Source: Oreocharis arfaki (taxonomy: Eukaryota > Chordata > Aves > Passeriformes > Paramythiidae). From it: a stretch of 64,000 nt of DNA. Positions 23,745 to 36,917 of this stretch are shown one piece after another. The notes under the pieces are model-generated. The model was not told the origin of the DNA. It ran no database searches and saw nothing but the letters and a program-made list of their open reading frames with translations. The translations under genes were made by a program, and so were the position numbers. How positions within the stretch are numbered: position 1 is the first letter of the stretch; every line of letters begins with the position of its first letter. The stretch spans positions 1 to 64,000 of the forward strand of contig VZRR01013417.1 of the NCBI GenBank assembly GCA_013398015.1. Direction: 5' to 3'.

Positions 23745-25459
23745 GGCGGGGAATTGATGCTCATGGCTATTGATTGGAAAGCACTTTGCATCGCACTGAG
23801 TGTCAGTCTAGTTAGTTCATAAATTTATGGATGTCATTCTGCATTTGCCACAAACTTTCCTGCTTCCTGTCATTTTTTTTTTCAGGAGAGTTTGAAAAAA
23901 AAAAAGGAAATGTGATATGCTATGAACAAAATGGAGATATGGCAGTAAAATCCTAGCTTTTTAATTCGCATTTATTCTACGTCTTGAAGAGCAGTGTTCA
24001 GCTACCTCTGCTTTCTAATTTTACCTTTCAACATGGTTCGAAGCCCAGGGAGACCTGTTAGATGTTAATACAATGATATTGGTAAAATATTGGTGTTTGG
24101 AAATGGTTGTCAGATAACTTTAGTTTTCCATGCACAAGTGCACAGCAAACACACACATTTATCTAATACTTTGGAGACAACTTCAGTCTTTCAGATATAC
24201 GCCGGGTAATTGAAAACAAATGTTAGCTTCTCTTTAATAGTGCTCCACAGTAGTCACAGTGCAGTGGGACTGAGTTTTCATTTTCGTTTTCTTCAGAGAC
24301 ATTTGAAGTATGCAGCTTCTTAAATCTGAGCTGACTTAGAGCTCTCTGCAAAACGCATTATTGCAGCGGTTGGAGGAGAGCCCACCGTGTTTGCCCCTCT
24401 AGGTAACGCCTGACCTGTTCGAATTGGATGCCCTCCTTGCAGCTGACGGACTTTCTGAGCTGAAGTTTGGTAAAAAACTTCGCTACCAGGGGCTCTCGTG
24501 CAGCACCTCGCAGCTGGGAGGCAGCTTCTCCACGGGCCCTTGGGGTGTGGTGACCTGTGGCACCACCCACGGGGTCCGGTCATGCCCCAGCAGGGCTCTC
24601 CATGGGCCGCGCCCGCCCCGCTGGGTCCTGCACTTGTGTTTGTGTTGTGCGAGCAGCAGAGAGCAGCTGACCTGAGTTTGGAGCCAGCTGGAGCTGCTGT
24701 GCCAGCGCTGATCCTGCACACCACGTCCCCAGGGGCCACCGGGCTCCAGGTGGATGCTCAGCGGTTTTGCCGTGGGGACAGGACTCCAGAGGCAGCTTGT
24801 CTTGGCTCTGCAGGGAAGATCCATCCCTGGATCAGCGCCCCATGGCTTTTCACAGGTAGCCGAAAGACAGCAGCGGCTTTTGCTTCCCCCTGCATGTTGA
24901 ATTTGGGCTGATGATGCTGAGGAGGAGCGTGCCACATGTGGGATGTATCTTGTCTAACAATTAGTCATCCTAAAAGGGTGTTTTGGTTCTCTGTTTAATC
25001 GCTGCAGGGAGTGGGCTGCTTCAGAGGCAGTTTGTCCTGCTTTGACCCCAGTGTCTGCACACAGGGGAGCGGGATCCCTGGTCCTGCTGGGTGGAGAGGG
25101 GCAGCTCTGGACACAGCCCTGGCATTGGTCTGGGCAGGGTTTTCCGCCCCATGTGTGCCCTCACCCAGCCCTTGGGCAGAGAAGTGTCTTCCTCCCCTGC
25201 CATATCTTCGTGGGAATGTTTCTCAGGTGGGGAAGGGACCCTCAGGCTCCTCTGTGGGAAGAGCGGCCCCCACGTTCCTCTCCGAGGCATGACAGGTTTG
25301 CTCTTGGCAGAATAAACCACTGCTGAAGAATGGAACTAATGAAGAGATTTGAAGTGCATTTATCCTTTGAAAAGTGAGTCTAAATATAGTGCCGTGGAGT
25401 TCAATCTCTCTCTCTCCAAGACATTTAGATCAAATGTACCCATTTTGAGACTTTTACGT
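23745..25459. other. Intron sequence without recognised genes
   Basis: AT-rich from 23860 to 24300, with a T run (about 23873-23882) and an A run (about 23897-23908), then GC-richer from 24360 to 25320. A candidate AG|GT site lies at 24402/24403. Openings of up to 150 codons overlap on both strands in the GC-rich part and have no recognisable domain. Confidence 0.5.
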
Positions 25460-25490
25460 TTTTTCTTTTTCTTNTTTTTTTTTTTTTTTT
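25460..25490. repeat. T-rich homopolymer run with an N
   Basis: T-rich sequence with an N at 25474 followed by sixteen T. The ambiguous base probably reflects unresolved homopolymer length. Confidence 0.9.
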
Positions 25491-25683
25491 GTCTATAAAC
25501 CCAATGGCCTACCCTGGGATTTTAAATTCTGGTTGAGAGTTCCTTTGGACTCGTGAATCACTTCCAGTCACAAAGGCACCATAGTGCACTCGGGACGTGG
25601 GTAATTATGTTAGTGTTCAGCAGGGCAAAGTGAGCCCAGCTCGCCTCCCTCCTATTGTATCAGCTTTTGGTGCTGTCTTGGGA

Positions 25684-25722
25684 ATAGTAATAATAGTAGT
25701 TATAGTAATAATAAGAATAATA
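25684..25722. repeat. Imperfect (TAA/TAG)n trinucleotide repeat
   Basis: About 39 bases of trinucleotide units with TAA, TAG and GAA variants, ending before GAAGGGC. Confidence 0.85.
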
Positions 25723-28700
25723 GAAGGGCTGCCACAAAACCAGGGAATCTGACTCAATGCACGCAGGCAAGAGAGGCTGGGGAAGCAGCAGCCCTTCCCA
25801 AGGGCTCCCCTGCCAAGTCTTTACAGTCCTCAGCCTTTTTTTTTGGATGAGCTGGGGCCGTGATCAAGCAGTGGCTTCTTTTGTGAGACAGCTCTATCCA
25901 GAAAGGCCATTCTCATGCACTGAATAAAAATGGAAATTCTTCCCTAAACATCCACATTCATTTGTAAAACAGTTAAGAAATGAAAACTGTCAACACCTGA
26001 GACTGAGAGCCCATCTGGCCCCCTGAAAGAGCTCAATTTTCCCTTTGCTGATCTGGGCCAGGTATATAAATGTGATCGGCAAAACGGCAGCTGAGGTGCC
26101 TGTGCTCATTTCTGTTTGCATCCATCCACTAGAGACTTCTTTTTAAGGATTTGCTAGGCTCCTGAATTGTCATCTTCTCATAAAAAAGGGAAATAAATCC
26201 TTTTGTTTGCCCTGTGCTGCCATTCTCCCCAGATCTGTGCCAGAATTGGAAAGTTCTCTGCCTGTCGTGGTGAAGTTTGGGAATCAACTTAACCCGTGCC
26301 TTGCCGTGCACCCTTTTGAAACGAAGCGCTGAAGATTTCTTCTGTTTGTTCATTAAATAAAACGAGTAGAGAAAAGGTCACATTCAAATGCGTTATTTTC
26401 CGAGGGTGACATATGCTGTTGACTCACACAAACATGTCTCCTCGGGAGAGTCCCCTGTGTCAGAAATCTCGGAGCACTTCATCTTCAGTCCTGAATGAGA
26501 ATTTTTCTCCTAGCAGAGCTGTTAAAGACTCTGATCTTAATTCTCAAAACCCACAAAAGCTGTCAAATTATACAAATCCAATATTTGATATGTTAATAAC
26601 CGAAGAGGCTGTAAGAGGGGGAGTGAAAATATAACCTGAGGAAATACATTGTCTTCCTGGTGCTGTGCCTCCCCTGGCTGCTGTTTATTACCCTGTGTGT
26701 TACCTTGGTAGCAGTTTCTGATGTTTCCCTGGATAATAACGTGCACACACTAATATGACAAATGTGCGGTGTACCGGAGCTCCTACAGTGCATGCAGGTG
26801 AAATTAGGTGTATTTCTTTTTTTTTTTTCCTTTTTCCTGCTGCTGTTCTCAAGGCTGTAAACTCCTTAGAAGTAATTTGCTGACTTGTGTTGTCACAAGG
26901 GTGGTGTTTCTGTTCCACTGCCAGGAATTGCCTTTGAGGGCTGTGTTCTGCTTCGGGGTGCAACTGTTGTGGTGTAGGAGCAGAAATGGCATTTTCACTT
27001 TTATTTCAGTGGACATCTAGCAGCTGCTGTGGCACGTGGCAATTGTATTTTTCTTCCTCTGTCCTCTGTATCAAGGGAAAAAACCTCTCTGAAGTGATAT
27101 GTGCTCAAGTCTTCGCTGTGCAGAGTGCGTAAGGAACGGATGACTTGGAAATCCCAAGTATTTTCCTGCTTTTGGTCAGCCTTTCAAAAGATGCTCTCAA
27201 TTGCCACATCAGATGGTTTTAATACTTTATTTCAGCAAAAAGTGAACAAGTGTTTCCTCACATCAATGTGTGGTGCCAGGTCCTGAATGGGGGAATGGGG
27301 CCTTGCTGAACTGGATTTATCTTGGCGGGAAGGGGGACTAAATGATGCTGAAAGGTTTAAAATCCTGACCCAAATCAATTTTTCTTCCCATTGAGATAGT
27401 TCCCCTCTCCTAGCAGAGGCAATTACCATGTCAGCTGGGCCATCTAGAGCTGTCTCAGGTGGTGCTGTCAGGCCTGTTCCACATGGGGCCAGTTCAGTGT
27501 CCCAGTGACAGTTGTGAAGGTTCCAGTTGTATTTCTAGTGCTGTACTAAGTTCAACAAAAAGTGGTTATAGCACATGAATGGCAAAGGGCATAACAAAAG
27601 CAAAACCCCATTTATAGTATGTATGTAATTCCAGTTGGGTATTTATTTGTGCTGGGGTAGGAAATGCCATCACAGCCATGACAAGCTGCCTCCCCATTTC
27701 TCTGTACCCACCACGAGCCATTCCCTCCTGGCAGGAGGATATATCTTATATATCTTGGCTTATTTTGTGATGCCACTCACAAGGACAATGTTAAATAATG
27801 GAGTTGATGCTTTTCCCACAGGCAGGATTTTCCATATTGTGCCTCCAGCCTGATTTGGATTCTTCAGCATGCACATGTCTCTGGTCTGCCACCTGTATAT
27901 ATCTCATGTTGCCCGACTTATTCCCAGTGAGCAGGAGTTCGAGTCAAGCGAAAATGCAGAATTGTGTCTCTCCAGTGCAAATGAGCATTGGGTGGAGATT
28001 GCCTTCTGGGATTGGTTAGGGATCAGTGGCTATATTGGGAGCTTTAGGAGTTAGCTTCCTTTAAAAAAATTAATATAAAAATTTGGATTTTCTGGTGGAA
28101 GGTTTTATGGGAAGCAGAGGAAATAATAAATCTGACAGGCTCTGCTCAGGCTTCTTTCCCTGTGCTCAAACATGGCAGAGTTTAGCTGCTGGCATTTCTC
28201 AGAATGAGTGCATAAGGGCTGGATCTTCAAAAGCCTGTCTAACTCTGGGAGTCAAGCTCAGTCCCACAGGATGCTGATTTTCTCTGCTTTGCTACCAGAG
28301 GATCCTTGCAATGTCTTCATGGACGCTCTAATGCTCAGTGTCTCCAACCAGAATTTTCCTGGCTGATATTTTTTCCTCCCGTTGTGGGAAATGAGGGGGT
28401 GCTTGGAGCTGAGTGGGGAGGCAAAGTGTGCCCAGATTTTGGCTTTGAGGGGAGTTAATTCATGCAGGGGGTGAGGGCACGGCTGTGCTCTGGTGAATAT
28501 TTAGGTGGAACCCAGCTGTTTTCTGGGGGTTGCAATGGATGGGAAATCGTAGGGGATTGGATTTCAAGATGCTTTAGTTTGCTGCTCTTGTGGAGTTATG
28601 AAATACTGTAGAAATGCTGACAAATTAATGACTTGGAAAACAAGCTCTCATAATGAACATGTCAGAGTTTGGAGACCTGCTTGATGGCTCAGGAGAGTCC

Positions 28701-31700
28701 TGTGGTTTTTTCCATTGATTATGGAGGTGCTGGAGTTTTGAGCTTTCCTCTGCAGTATTTTATGGCACTTTATATACTTGGCATAACAAGTCAGGTCAGT
28801 GCTTTTACTATCTGCTTGTGCAACGTGTAACTCCTTGGAACTGCAGGGCAACATTTAAAATTTGCACAGAAATTGGAATTTAGCTGTGAGGATTTGAGAC
28901 ACTTATTTTGCTTGGATTATGCTCCTGTTTATCAGCATCGGGAGGTATTTGAGAGACCTAAAAATTGAATTCTAGGTTTTGCATTAAAAAAAAAAAAATT
29001 CTGTTAGAATGAGTTTCTGTTTGGTGAAGTTGGATATTGAGTATAGATCTGACTCTCCTGTGTCTGCAGAAAGAGGATAAAGGATAAACCAAGCTTATTC
29101 TTAAAAGGCACATAATAAAAAAAGAAATAAGAGTTTAAAAAGAAAAAAAAGGTCTATTGGACTGCTTTGAATCAACAACACTGAACTGGGAACTTCAGAA
29201 ACTTTTTAGAACAGATTGTGCTTACTTTCTTTTTATCTCTGTAAAAAGTAAAGCTTAAAAAAAAAAGAGGAAAAAGTAGCCACTAATGAAAACACTGAGT
29301 CAACTGTTAACTATCATTTTTGATTAAACCATTTAGTGAGGAGCCTGTGGGAGTTGGCTTGAAAAAGGATATTATTATTACATAGCTTTATAGCAATACC
29401 AATTTTTAACCACAGAATCTGTTCTTTAGGCACTAAATACCGAGGGGGCAAAGAAAGTGAAGATTCTGAATTACATAAAGCTGATGAAAATACATTTATG
29501 GGATGATCTTTCTCTGCTGGTGAGAGAGTAAATGCTAATTTACTCTTGCTGTCCAAACTGAGCTGGAGTAACAGGCACACCTATGGTGAATGTTATGACC
29601 TTTGTGCTGTGCTGCTGTGCTCCCTCCCAGAGCTGGTAGCGTTTTGTGGATCAACAAAGTACTTTCCATCTACATAAAGACTTTTCAACTCTCTTGAATA
29701 TGTGATTCACTTTGGAGATGTGCAGTTGTCTAGCAGAGGAATGGCTGTTGCACTTAGTAATGTATTTTGAGATCTTTGAGACTGGAAGATGCTATCAAAC
29801 TCTATGATGTCTGTTATTTTAATTTTATGTTCTGCTCTATACAGTCCTGAAGCCCAATATATCTTCTATTCTGCTGGAGGGAACTGGCTTCTTTTTAAGA
29901 TTTTACAGGCTGTTTCTGTTGTGCAGTGGAATTCAAATTAGGAATTATTCCGTTCTATTCAGAAAAGAAAATCTTGTGTTAGGATGGGAAGCTAGGCAAG
30001 GCTCAGTGGCAATAAAACTGTGAGGGAACTTGGTCCATGGCAGTTAGACACCTGCTGTAAGGTCCTTTGCATACTGATTATGGCTGGGATTCTCATTCTG
30101 GGTCTTAAAGAATACAGGCCCCTTTCAGATAATTTATCCTTCTAAACAAAAAGGTTTCTCTTCAGTCCTCCTCCTCCGCCATTCCTGGGGAACAAAATGG
30201 TTCAAACCTTGTCTTGGCTTTGCAATGAAAAATAAGGGATGGTTTCTGTTGTGTGCTCAGAGCCCTGGTGTTCGATGCCAACCTTTAGGATGATGGATAT
30301 GTGCCTGACCGCCATGCATTGATGAATATTGGTCTTGGAAAACTGATGAGGGACTCGGGCTTGAGTGGTCTGTGGACGTGGAATCAGCTGCAGTCTTATC
30401 TCAGTTTTATTGATTATTGGAGGTCTTGCTGGCTTGCAAGGCAGAACGAGTTCTTATTAGATTTGGCCTTTAACAGCAGCGCAGTTACCTGAGGGCAGAA
30501 CTGCAATGTTACAGCCTCTGGATGTTTACTGGCTCCTCCCTTCCCTCCTGAATGCTGCTCAAGGTGACTGTCAAATCCACAGGCTTTCCTAGTGAAACGT
30601 AGAATCTGTAAATCTGTCTTTCCCCCCACCCCCTCTGTTCTTTTTATCTCCTAGTAATTGTTCCCCTTAGGATTGGCTGCATGATATTAAAGAATCTTTT
30701 CTTGTTGCGCAATTATTTTCAAAAAGGAACATTCTTCCCAGGCATCAGTCTTGTGCTGGGGAGGCCAGCAAAGACCTTGGCACTGCTGCTGGGGGGGCTC
30801 TTTTTGGAGCCTTGGTGGTGAGGATGTGCCATGTGCCAGGTCTGCCTCCCATCCCACCTGAAAATTTGTGCCTGGCTGCTCACAGGTGATTTTTAACTTC
30901 TCAATCTGCCCTGGGAAGTGCAGATGTGCTCACCTGGGATGGAAGCAGCAGCATGGAAAAAAACTAATTTCCAAAAAGGTATTTAAGCACCTAAGCCCTG
31001 TTATGATCTTTAGCAAGCCTGTTATGGTGAAGCCAAACTTATAATATTTGACCAGAGTTGCTCACGAGTCTGTTGATATCAAATTTGGGTCTTCCAGCCT
31101 CAAAGCCATTTCTTCACTGTTGCATCATTGGATGTGCAGCAGGGTGGGTGCTGGGTGTGAGGTTTGCTGTTCATTTGCTCCTTAAAAATTGAAGTGGGTC
31201 TGTGGAATTTGTACAAGCCTTTCTGGGCTTCTGACTTGTCAGGATTTGTTCAGGATGGACTGAACACAGAAACAGCTCAGTGAATTTAGATGGATCAGGT
31301 GTGCAAGGAGACTGACAGCAAGAGGGATGTGCCTGAGTAAGGAAATCAGAGCTGTTCTACCATTTTTAATAGGTTTAGTATGCCTGCAAGCTCTGGGCTT
31401 TTTTAGTTTTGTTGAATATATCCTACCTGTTGTAAAGCAATTTAGCTTTGTTTTAATAAATGCTACAGAGCTCTGTACTGTAGCTCCACAGCAACAGAAA
31501 ACTGGGAAAAAAACATTTTTGGCTTTCGGCAAGCCTGCAGAGTGACTGAGTTGCTATGGGTTGTATTCTTGCACGTGGCACTGTGAAATTAAAATACCAA
31601 GAAGGAAATAACTCGAACCAACAGCATCAATACCAACCTTATTCCTGTCTTCTTGTGCTAAGTTATAGCAGAGATAGCTAGAAAAGTTCTTTTCAACTCT

Positions 31701-34700
31701 TCCTGTGTTATATCCAGGAAAAAAGCTACTAATGTTGCTTTTTGAAGAGTTTTTACACTGGTGTTCAGCGCTGATCTGAAGTTTGGACTGCCAGCCATGG
31801 GAGAGAATACTTATTTAATAAGCCACCACCATCACGAAATCCCTTTGGACTTAAGGAAAAGATGTGCAGAATAGAAATTAAATGCAGCAGAGGTAAACAG
31901 AAATTTAATAAGGTTCTATAGGAATTCCTGTACAAACCTAAGGAGTTTAATAGAAAACGAGAGGTTATTTTTAATCATCCTCCGGAACTCTACAGCACGT
32001 TTTTAATTAAATTACGTAGGATGGATAGGAAAAAACCTAAGGAAAGATGACTAATTTTCTATTAACCTTTATTCAACTTTTTCATAAAATGAATTAAGTT
32101 AATGACTCATTTCTGTTTGTGTCGTCTCGGTGAAAGCTCGTATTTACAAAGTTTAAACTGTCTCCAATATTTCCGGTCAGTTCTGTCCTTCCACCCCTCA
32201 TTTGGTTATTCCATGTCCCAACGCGGTCATTCAAGAGGAAGATGAATCTATATAAAACATGAGACTACAGGATACTAAGCCATGCTCAACCTTTGATTCA
32301 TTGTGGAACCATGAGGGTTTTTAGCTTTTTTTGCTTTATTCTGATTTGTGTGATTCTCCTGGGAAGGAGGAGGTTCCTGAATTCCAGGTTCATCCTGACC
32401 AGTTTGAAATGGGTATCTAAAAGAACCACCTTGGTTCTGGCCATCAGGAACTCAAGAGTGGAGCCATATGGACCCTCTGGCTTTTTTTTTGCCTTTCTTT
32501 TTCTTTATTTTTACCTTTTGTGGCCTTGTCGGATTTGATTTGCTGATCTGCTTTAATAACTGCAAAATACAGTAGTTAAAGAAAACTTGAGAAAGTCACC
32601 AACCTTTTGTACTCTGATAATTTTTTGCTAGGTTGGGTAATGTTTGCACTCACATGGACCGTTGGTCTCTTAAATAAAATTTCATCTAATGCTTCGAAAA
32701 AATGCTTTGACGTTTCCTTTAGCATGAGAGAAACCAAGTCCACAGATACCCCCTTGAAAACGGCTTTATTAATTAATCCCACGTGGCTCATCAATGTTGC
32801 TGGTGTCTCCATTAGTTACATGCAGAAATAAAGACAAATGGCTCTTGTTAATAGCCCCAGGAATGCATAAATCTTGCTTGTTTATGGAAGAAGGCAACAC
32901 AAGGAGACATTATGTTACGAGGCTTTTTCGATTTATGGTGTCGCTGCCTGTGCTGGCACGGATTTAGGTCAGAAATGTGTGGATGGGTGCAGTGTCCTGG
33001 TTTTGTTTGCACTACCCAGAGATATCCCCTGCTGCTGCTGCTGCTTGTGTGTGGGAAACGCCTCTGCCATGGGATGGGGGCTGGAGGAGGCAGCTGAGTC
33101 ATGGGAACCTCTCTGTGCTGGTCATCCCCGTGGTGAAGGGTTTGGAGCCTCCGTCGTCAGCAGCAGTGGGAAGGGCCTCCTGTGCTGGCTGAGAGCTTCC
33201 CCTTCGCTGGGGGTCTCAGCTTGATGCCCTGCAGAAGATCAGACTGTTTCCATAGAAAAGCAGTTTTGGTAGAAAGGCATCTCATCCTCTGGGCTTCCCA
33301 CTTTTCTTCATGGCCTGTGCTTTCCTGCATCCTGCCCCTACCAGACGCAGCTCATTTGATCTCGCACAGGTTGTATCTCATGCCACTGTAGAAACGTCAG
33401 TTGCAAGGATCTTCTGTGGGCTTCCAGCCTCCTGCTTGGAGCAGGACAGGTGCCCACGTGAGCAGTGGTTTTGCTGAACTGAGTCACAAAGTCTTGCCCC
33501 TGGGATGAGGATTCATCCCTTCCCTGGGGGCTGTTCCTGTGCTCTCTGAGGGAAGACCTTCCTGACCCCTAGATGAAGTCTTCCAAACTGTAACTTGTGG
33601 CTGTTGCTGCAGCTTTCCTGACAGATCCCCGTTTGGGATCACTCCATCTGTTATTTATTGCACTCAAATTGAGCTGATTCTGCTCCCTCTGGTCCTTGCT
33701 GCCCTGTTACCACCTTCCCTCCTGCCTGCTGAGGCTCCCCCAGTCCAGCAGGGTGAACAGTACATCATTTCCTGAAAATATCTTGGATTTTCAGCTGTCA
33801 TAGCTCACACCTCTCTTTGCTCTTCCACTGCAGCCCTGCAATCTTTTATTGCTTGTCTAAGGAGAGCAGTGGTCCCCTGGTTGGGGAGGAGCTGCCTGAG
33901 GGTGCTCATGATGGCTGTGTTCATCATCTTACCAGAAGGCTGGATTTTTCCAAAAGGGTGCAGATGGGTACTTTTGAAAATCAGTTTGATGGTCTGTCTA
34001 AGAAAATTTTGGTTTAATTTTACTCCATGACTGAGTAGTGCCTTATGGAGTCAGACCTCCTGGAAATCCATCATGCACTGGGAAGGGACTGTGGCTGCTC
34101 AAATCATTGCTCGTTCCCCAAACAGTGCAGGAAGGAATTTCGTCTTAATTTTGAAGTAGAGGAACAAGCACTCTGTGTAGCTTGTTTTAACAGTTGATGT
34201 AATTAATTCTGCTCTTTTAGCTGGGGTTTGCTATTTTTATCAGCCCTGGACTTGCATACTGCTGTAGTAACAGCTCTGGGGCAGACCTCCTGTTCCTCCC
34301 AGTCCCGAGTGTGAGGTACAGCTCTAATTATATTTACAGTTAATTCACAGTTCACCGAGCGGAGCTTGGGGCCAGTTTCACAAGTGCTTCGCTCTGTTAT
34401 CAAACTGCTAATAAATACGGGGAGCCGTTGTGAGAGCAAAATCCTAACAAGGGTGGGAATTTGTGTGTTAGAAACCCCAAGCTACAGCAGCTGATGAAAA
34501 GCAGAGCCCCCCAGAAGGAGCACTCAGGATATCGCAGAGCATCCATCACAGAGATGGTATTTGCTGAAACACGATTTAATTGGTGTGCAGGCTTTGCTGC
34601 TCCCTTTTGAATGTTTAATGGCTACTGAGGTGTTTGGACGGAGGAGAGCAGGAGATACTCTTGTGTTTTAAGTTACTAGGCTGTGATCAAGAGATGTGTG

Positions 34701-36857
34701 TTAAGTTCTGCACAGTGGCCGGGCTTTGAATTCCAGCGGACGCTTCACCTCTGCGTGTCTCAATTCTCCAGCCGTAAAACAGAGATAATGTTTGCAAAAT
34801 GAGGCTGCCATCGTAGGCCCTGCCTGGCTGCCTCCAGGCCACACCGAGGTGACTCCTGCAGCTGACGGCTCCGGCTGCCTTCTCTCCCGCTGCCTGGCCC
34901 AGGGCACTCCAGCTGGCTGGGCCACCACGGGGCTGCTGGCTTCCCACGCTAGACAGGCTCCACATGGGCAGTGCTGGCAGTAGCTGGGGTGGGCAGCAGG
35001 GCCAGGGGATGCCACCAGTCCTCCCTCAAAGTTTTGTTAAAGCGTGTTTAGCCAGCTCCACAGTGGAAACTTCCCTGCCCAGGTAAGCCCTGTGCTCTGT
35101 TTGCCTCTGGATCTGTGTTAGTTCCATCCCTGAGTTTTCCCTGCTGTCCCATGGGTTTCCCTGTGGTGAGACAGGGGCTCTGGGGTAGGAATATCCCATA
35201 ATTTCTCTCTTCTTTCCTGTAGTTGCATCTGGGCATGGCAGCTCCCCAGCTGGGACATGATTTTGTGCAACTGCTTTCAAAGCAAGCTGTAGGAACAAGG
35301 AATAATGTTGGATGGTGGAAAACATCTGTGCACATCTGTCTTCCCTGTTGACTCAGCTTTGACTCCAGCAGCCCCATCTCTGAGGACTGAGGTTTTTTCC
35401 TCCTCGTGTCTCCCCAAAGCTCTTGGTACATTTTTCCATTAGGTTTTTTCTTTTCCAGGCTCAAGAGTTGGAGCTGATGGGATTTCAGACCAAGCACTGC
35501 CAGCCTTGCCCATCAGTGGGAGCTTCCTCAGGGGGATGCATTTATTCGGAGTCCCTCCTGTTGAAGCTGGGGTTAACTGTGAAATTTCATAGCAAACACC
35601 ATGGCTGAGTCAGGTCATCAAACTGGTTCATTTTGTTGTGGAAATACTTCCAGGCTAATTGAGAGAACCAGTAAGGAGGAAGAAGGCTGTGGTACGGCCT
35701 GGCCTTTGGAAAAATCATGAATTATTGATTTGTCTGACTGGGATAGTTGATATATAACATGGTACTGTTATGCCTTTTTCCTCCCAAGGATAGGCTGGGT
35801 ATTGATTGGAAGATCATCTGTATTTTCAAATGTCTTAGCCAGGCTGTAGGTGTTGAAGGGTTTTTCAGCGAGTACGACAAAATGTCAAAGTTATTTTGTG
35901 CATTAAGCCCTATCCCTCAACTAAAAATTCCCTCCTGCCTTGATACTGTGGTATGGATCTCGATGCTTATATTTAACTTTATTTTCGGACTCCTGGGCCA
36001 GATCAAAGGGAGAAATTTGACACAGGCAGAAGGAAAAAGCTGCCCATTAAGAGATACGGAGGTCGTGGAGCTTTTCTGCAGCAGAGCTATGCAGGAGGCT
36101 AAAGCCCTGTAGTAACTTATTTTCCCCCAAATCCACTCCTGGCTGTTTAGAGTGAGCATGTAATTTAGGTCAAATTGTGCAAAAAGTGAAGAAGAACCCC
36201 CTTTGTCCCTGCTTTTTGCCTTCTCAATTGAGTTTCATTTTTGTGCACCTCCCACGGCTGTTTGCCATTTCCCAGGAAGCTGAAGGTGGTGTGTCCATGT
36301 GCAGCAGGTCTGTGTGTCCCTGCTCACGTGCCCTGTGGTGATGGGGCTGGGGGTATCCACTGTGCAGAACTGAACACCAGGCAGTTTTCCTGCAGGTTGG
36401 GGTTATTTGTGTCCTTCACTAATTTACCAGCTGGCTTTGCTTGATAAAATACCAAGACCTAGTGGCAGGGAGGCACAAATGACTGAATCTACCTTCTACA
36501 AAACTGGTGCACTGTGATTGTATTTCCATGCTGCTTGCTGGCCATAGGTTCCCTAGTAGGTTTTACCCAATTATTATCTCTTGCACTTATTTAGGGTTTG
36601 GATTCGAAGCAGGGTTTCAATGCCTTTGCCCTGTACGTGCTGACAGAGAAAGGGTGGCTGCCCCAGGTGCTCTGCTGTCCCAATTCTGGAAGCACTGGCC
36701 TGTGGAGGTGTCCACCTGTGAGTCAGAGCAGAGGGCAGAGCCAAAGCTGGAGCAGCTGCTGTTGGAGTTCTCCATCTGCAGACAGCTGGTGGGGCTGGTC
36801 GACATGTGCTATTTCCCCATGGACCAGCTCTAAGCAGCTGTCATGGGAAGGAGTGAC
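25723..36857. other. Intron sequence without recognised genes
   Basis: Long, mostly AT-leaning intron. It holds a 13-base A run (28986-28998), an A/G-rich patch (about 29100-29280), a (GCT)n run near 33030 and a strong unused acceptor-like tract ending at 35458. The block 32040-32200 is AT-rich with TAAT-type cores. No RNA gene, coding exon or confidently named transposon was found. Confidence 0.5.
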
Positions 36858-36917
36858 CTTTTTTCCTCTCTTTCCTTTTTTTTTTTTTCTTCTTTTTTCT
36901 TTCTTTTTCTCCCCTAG
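36858..36917 (+). repeat. Long polypyrimidine tract ending in TAG
   Basis: About 60 bases of almost pure C/T end in CCCCTAG. It resembles an exceptionally long 3' splice-site tract but is followed by CCTGCTC, with no donor or coding exon I recognise. It may simply be a low-complexity pyrimidine repeat. Confidence 0.75.

Noticed and set aside
33540..33740. Faint resemblance to antisense CR1 3' sequence
   Set aside because: Only scattered short matches; I could not align a continuous block.
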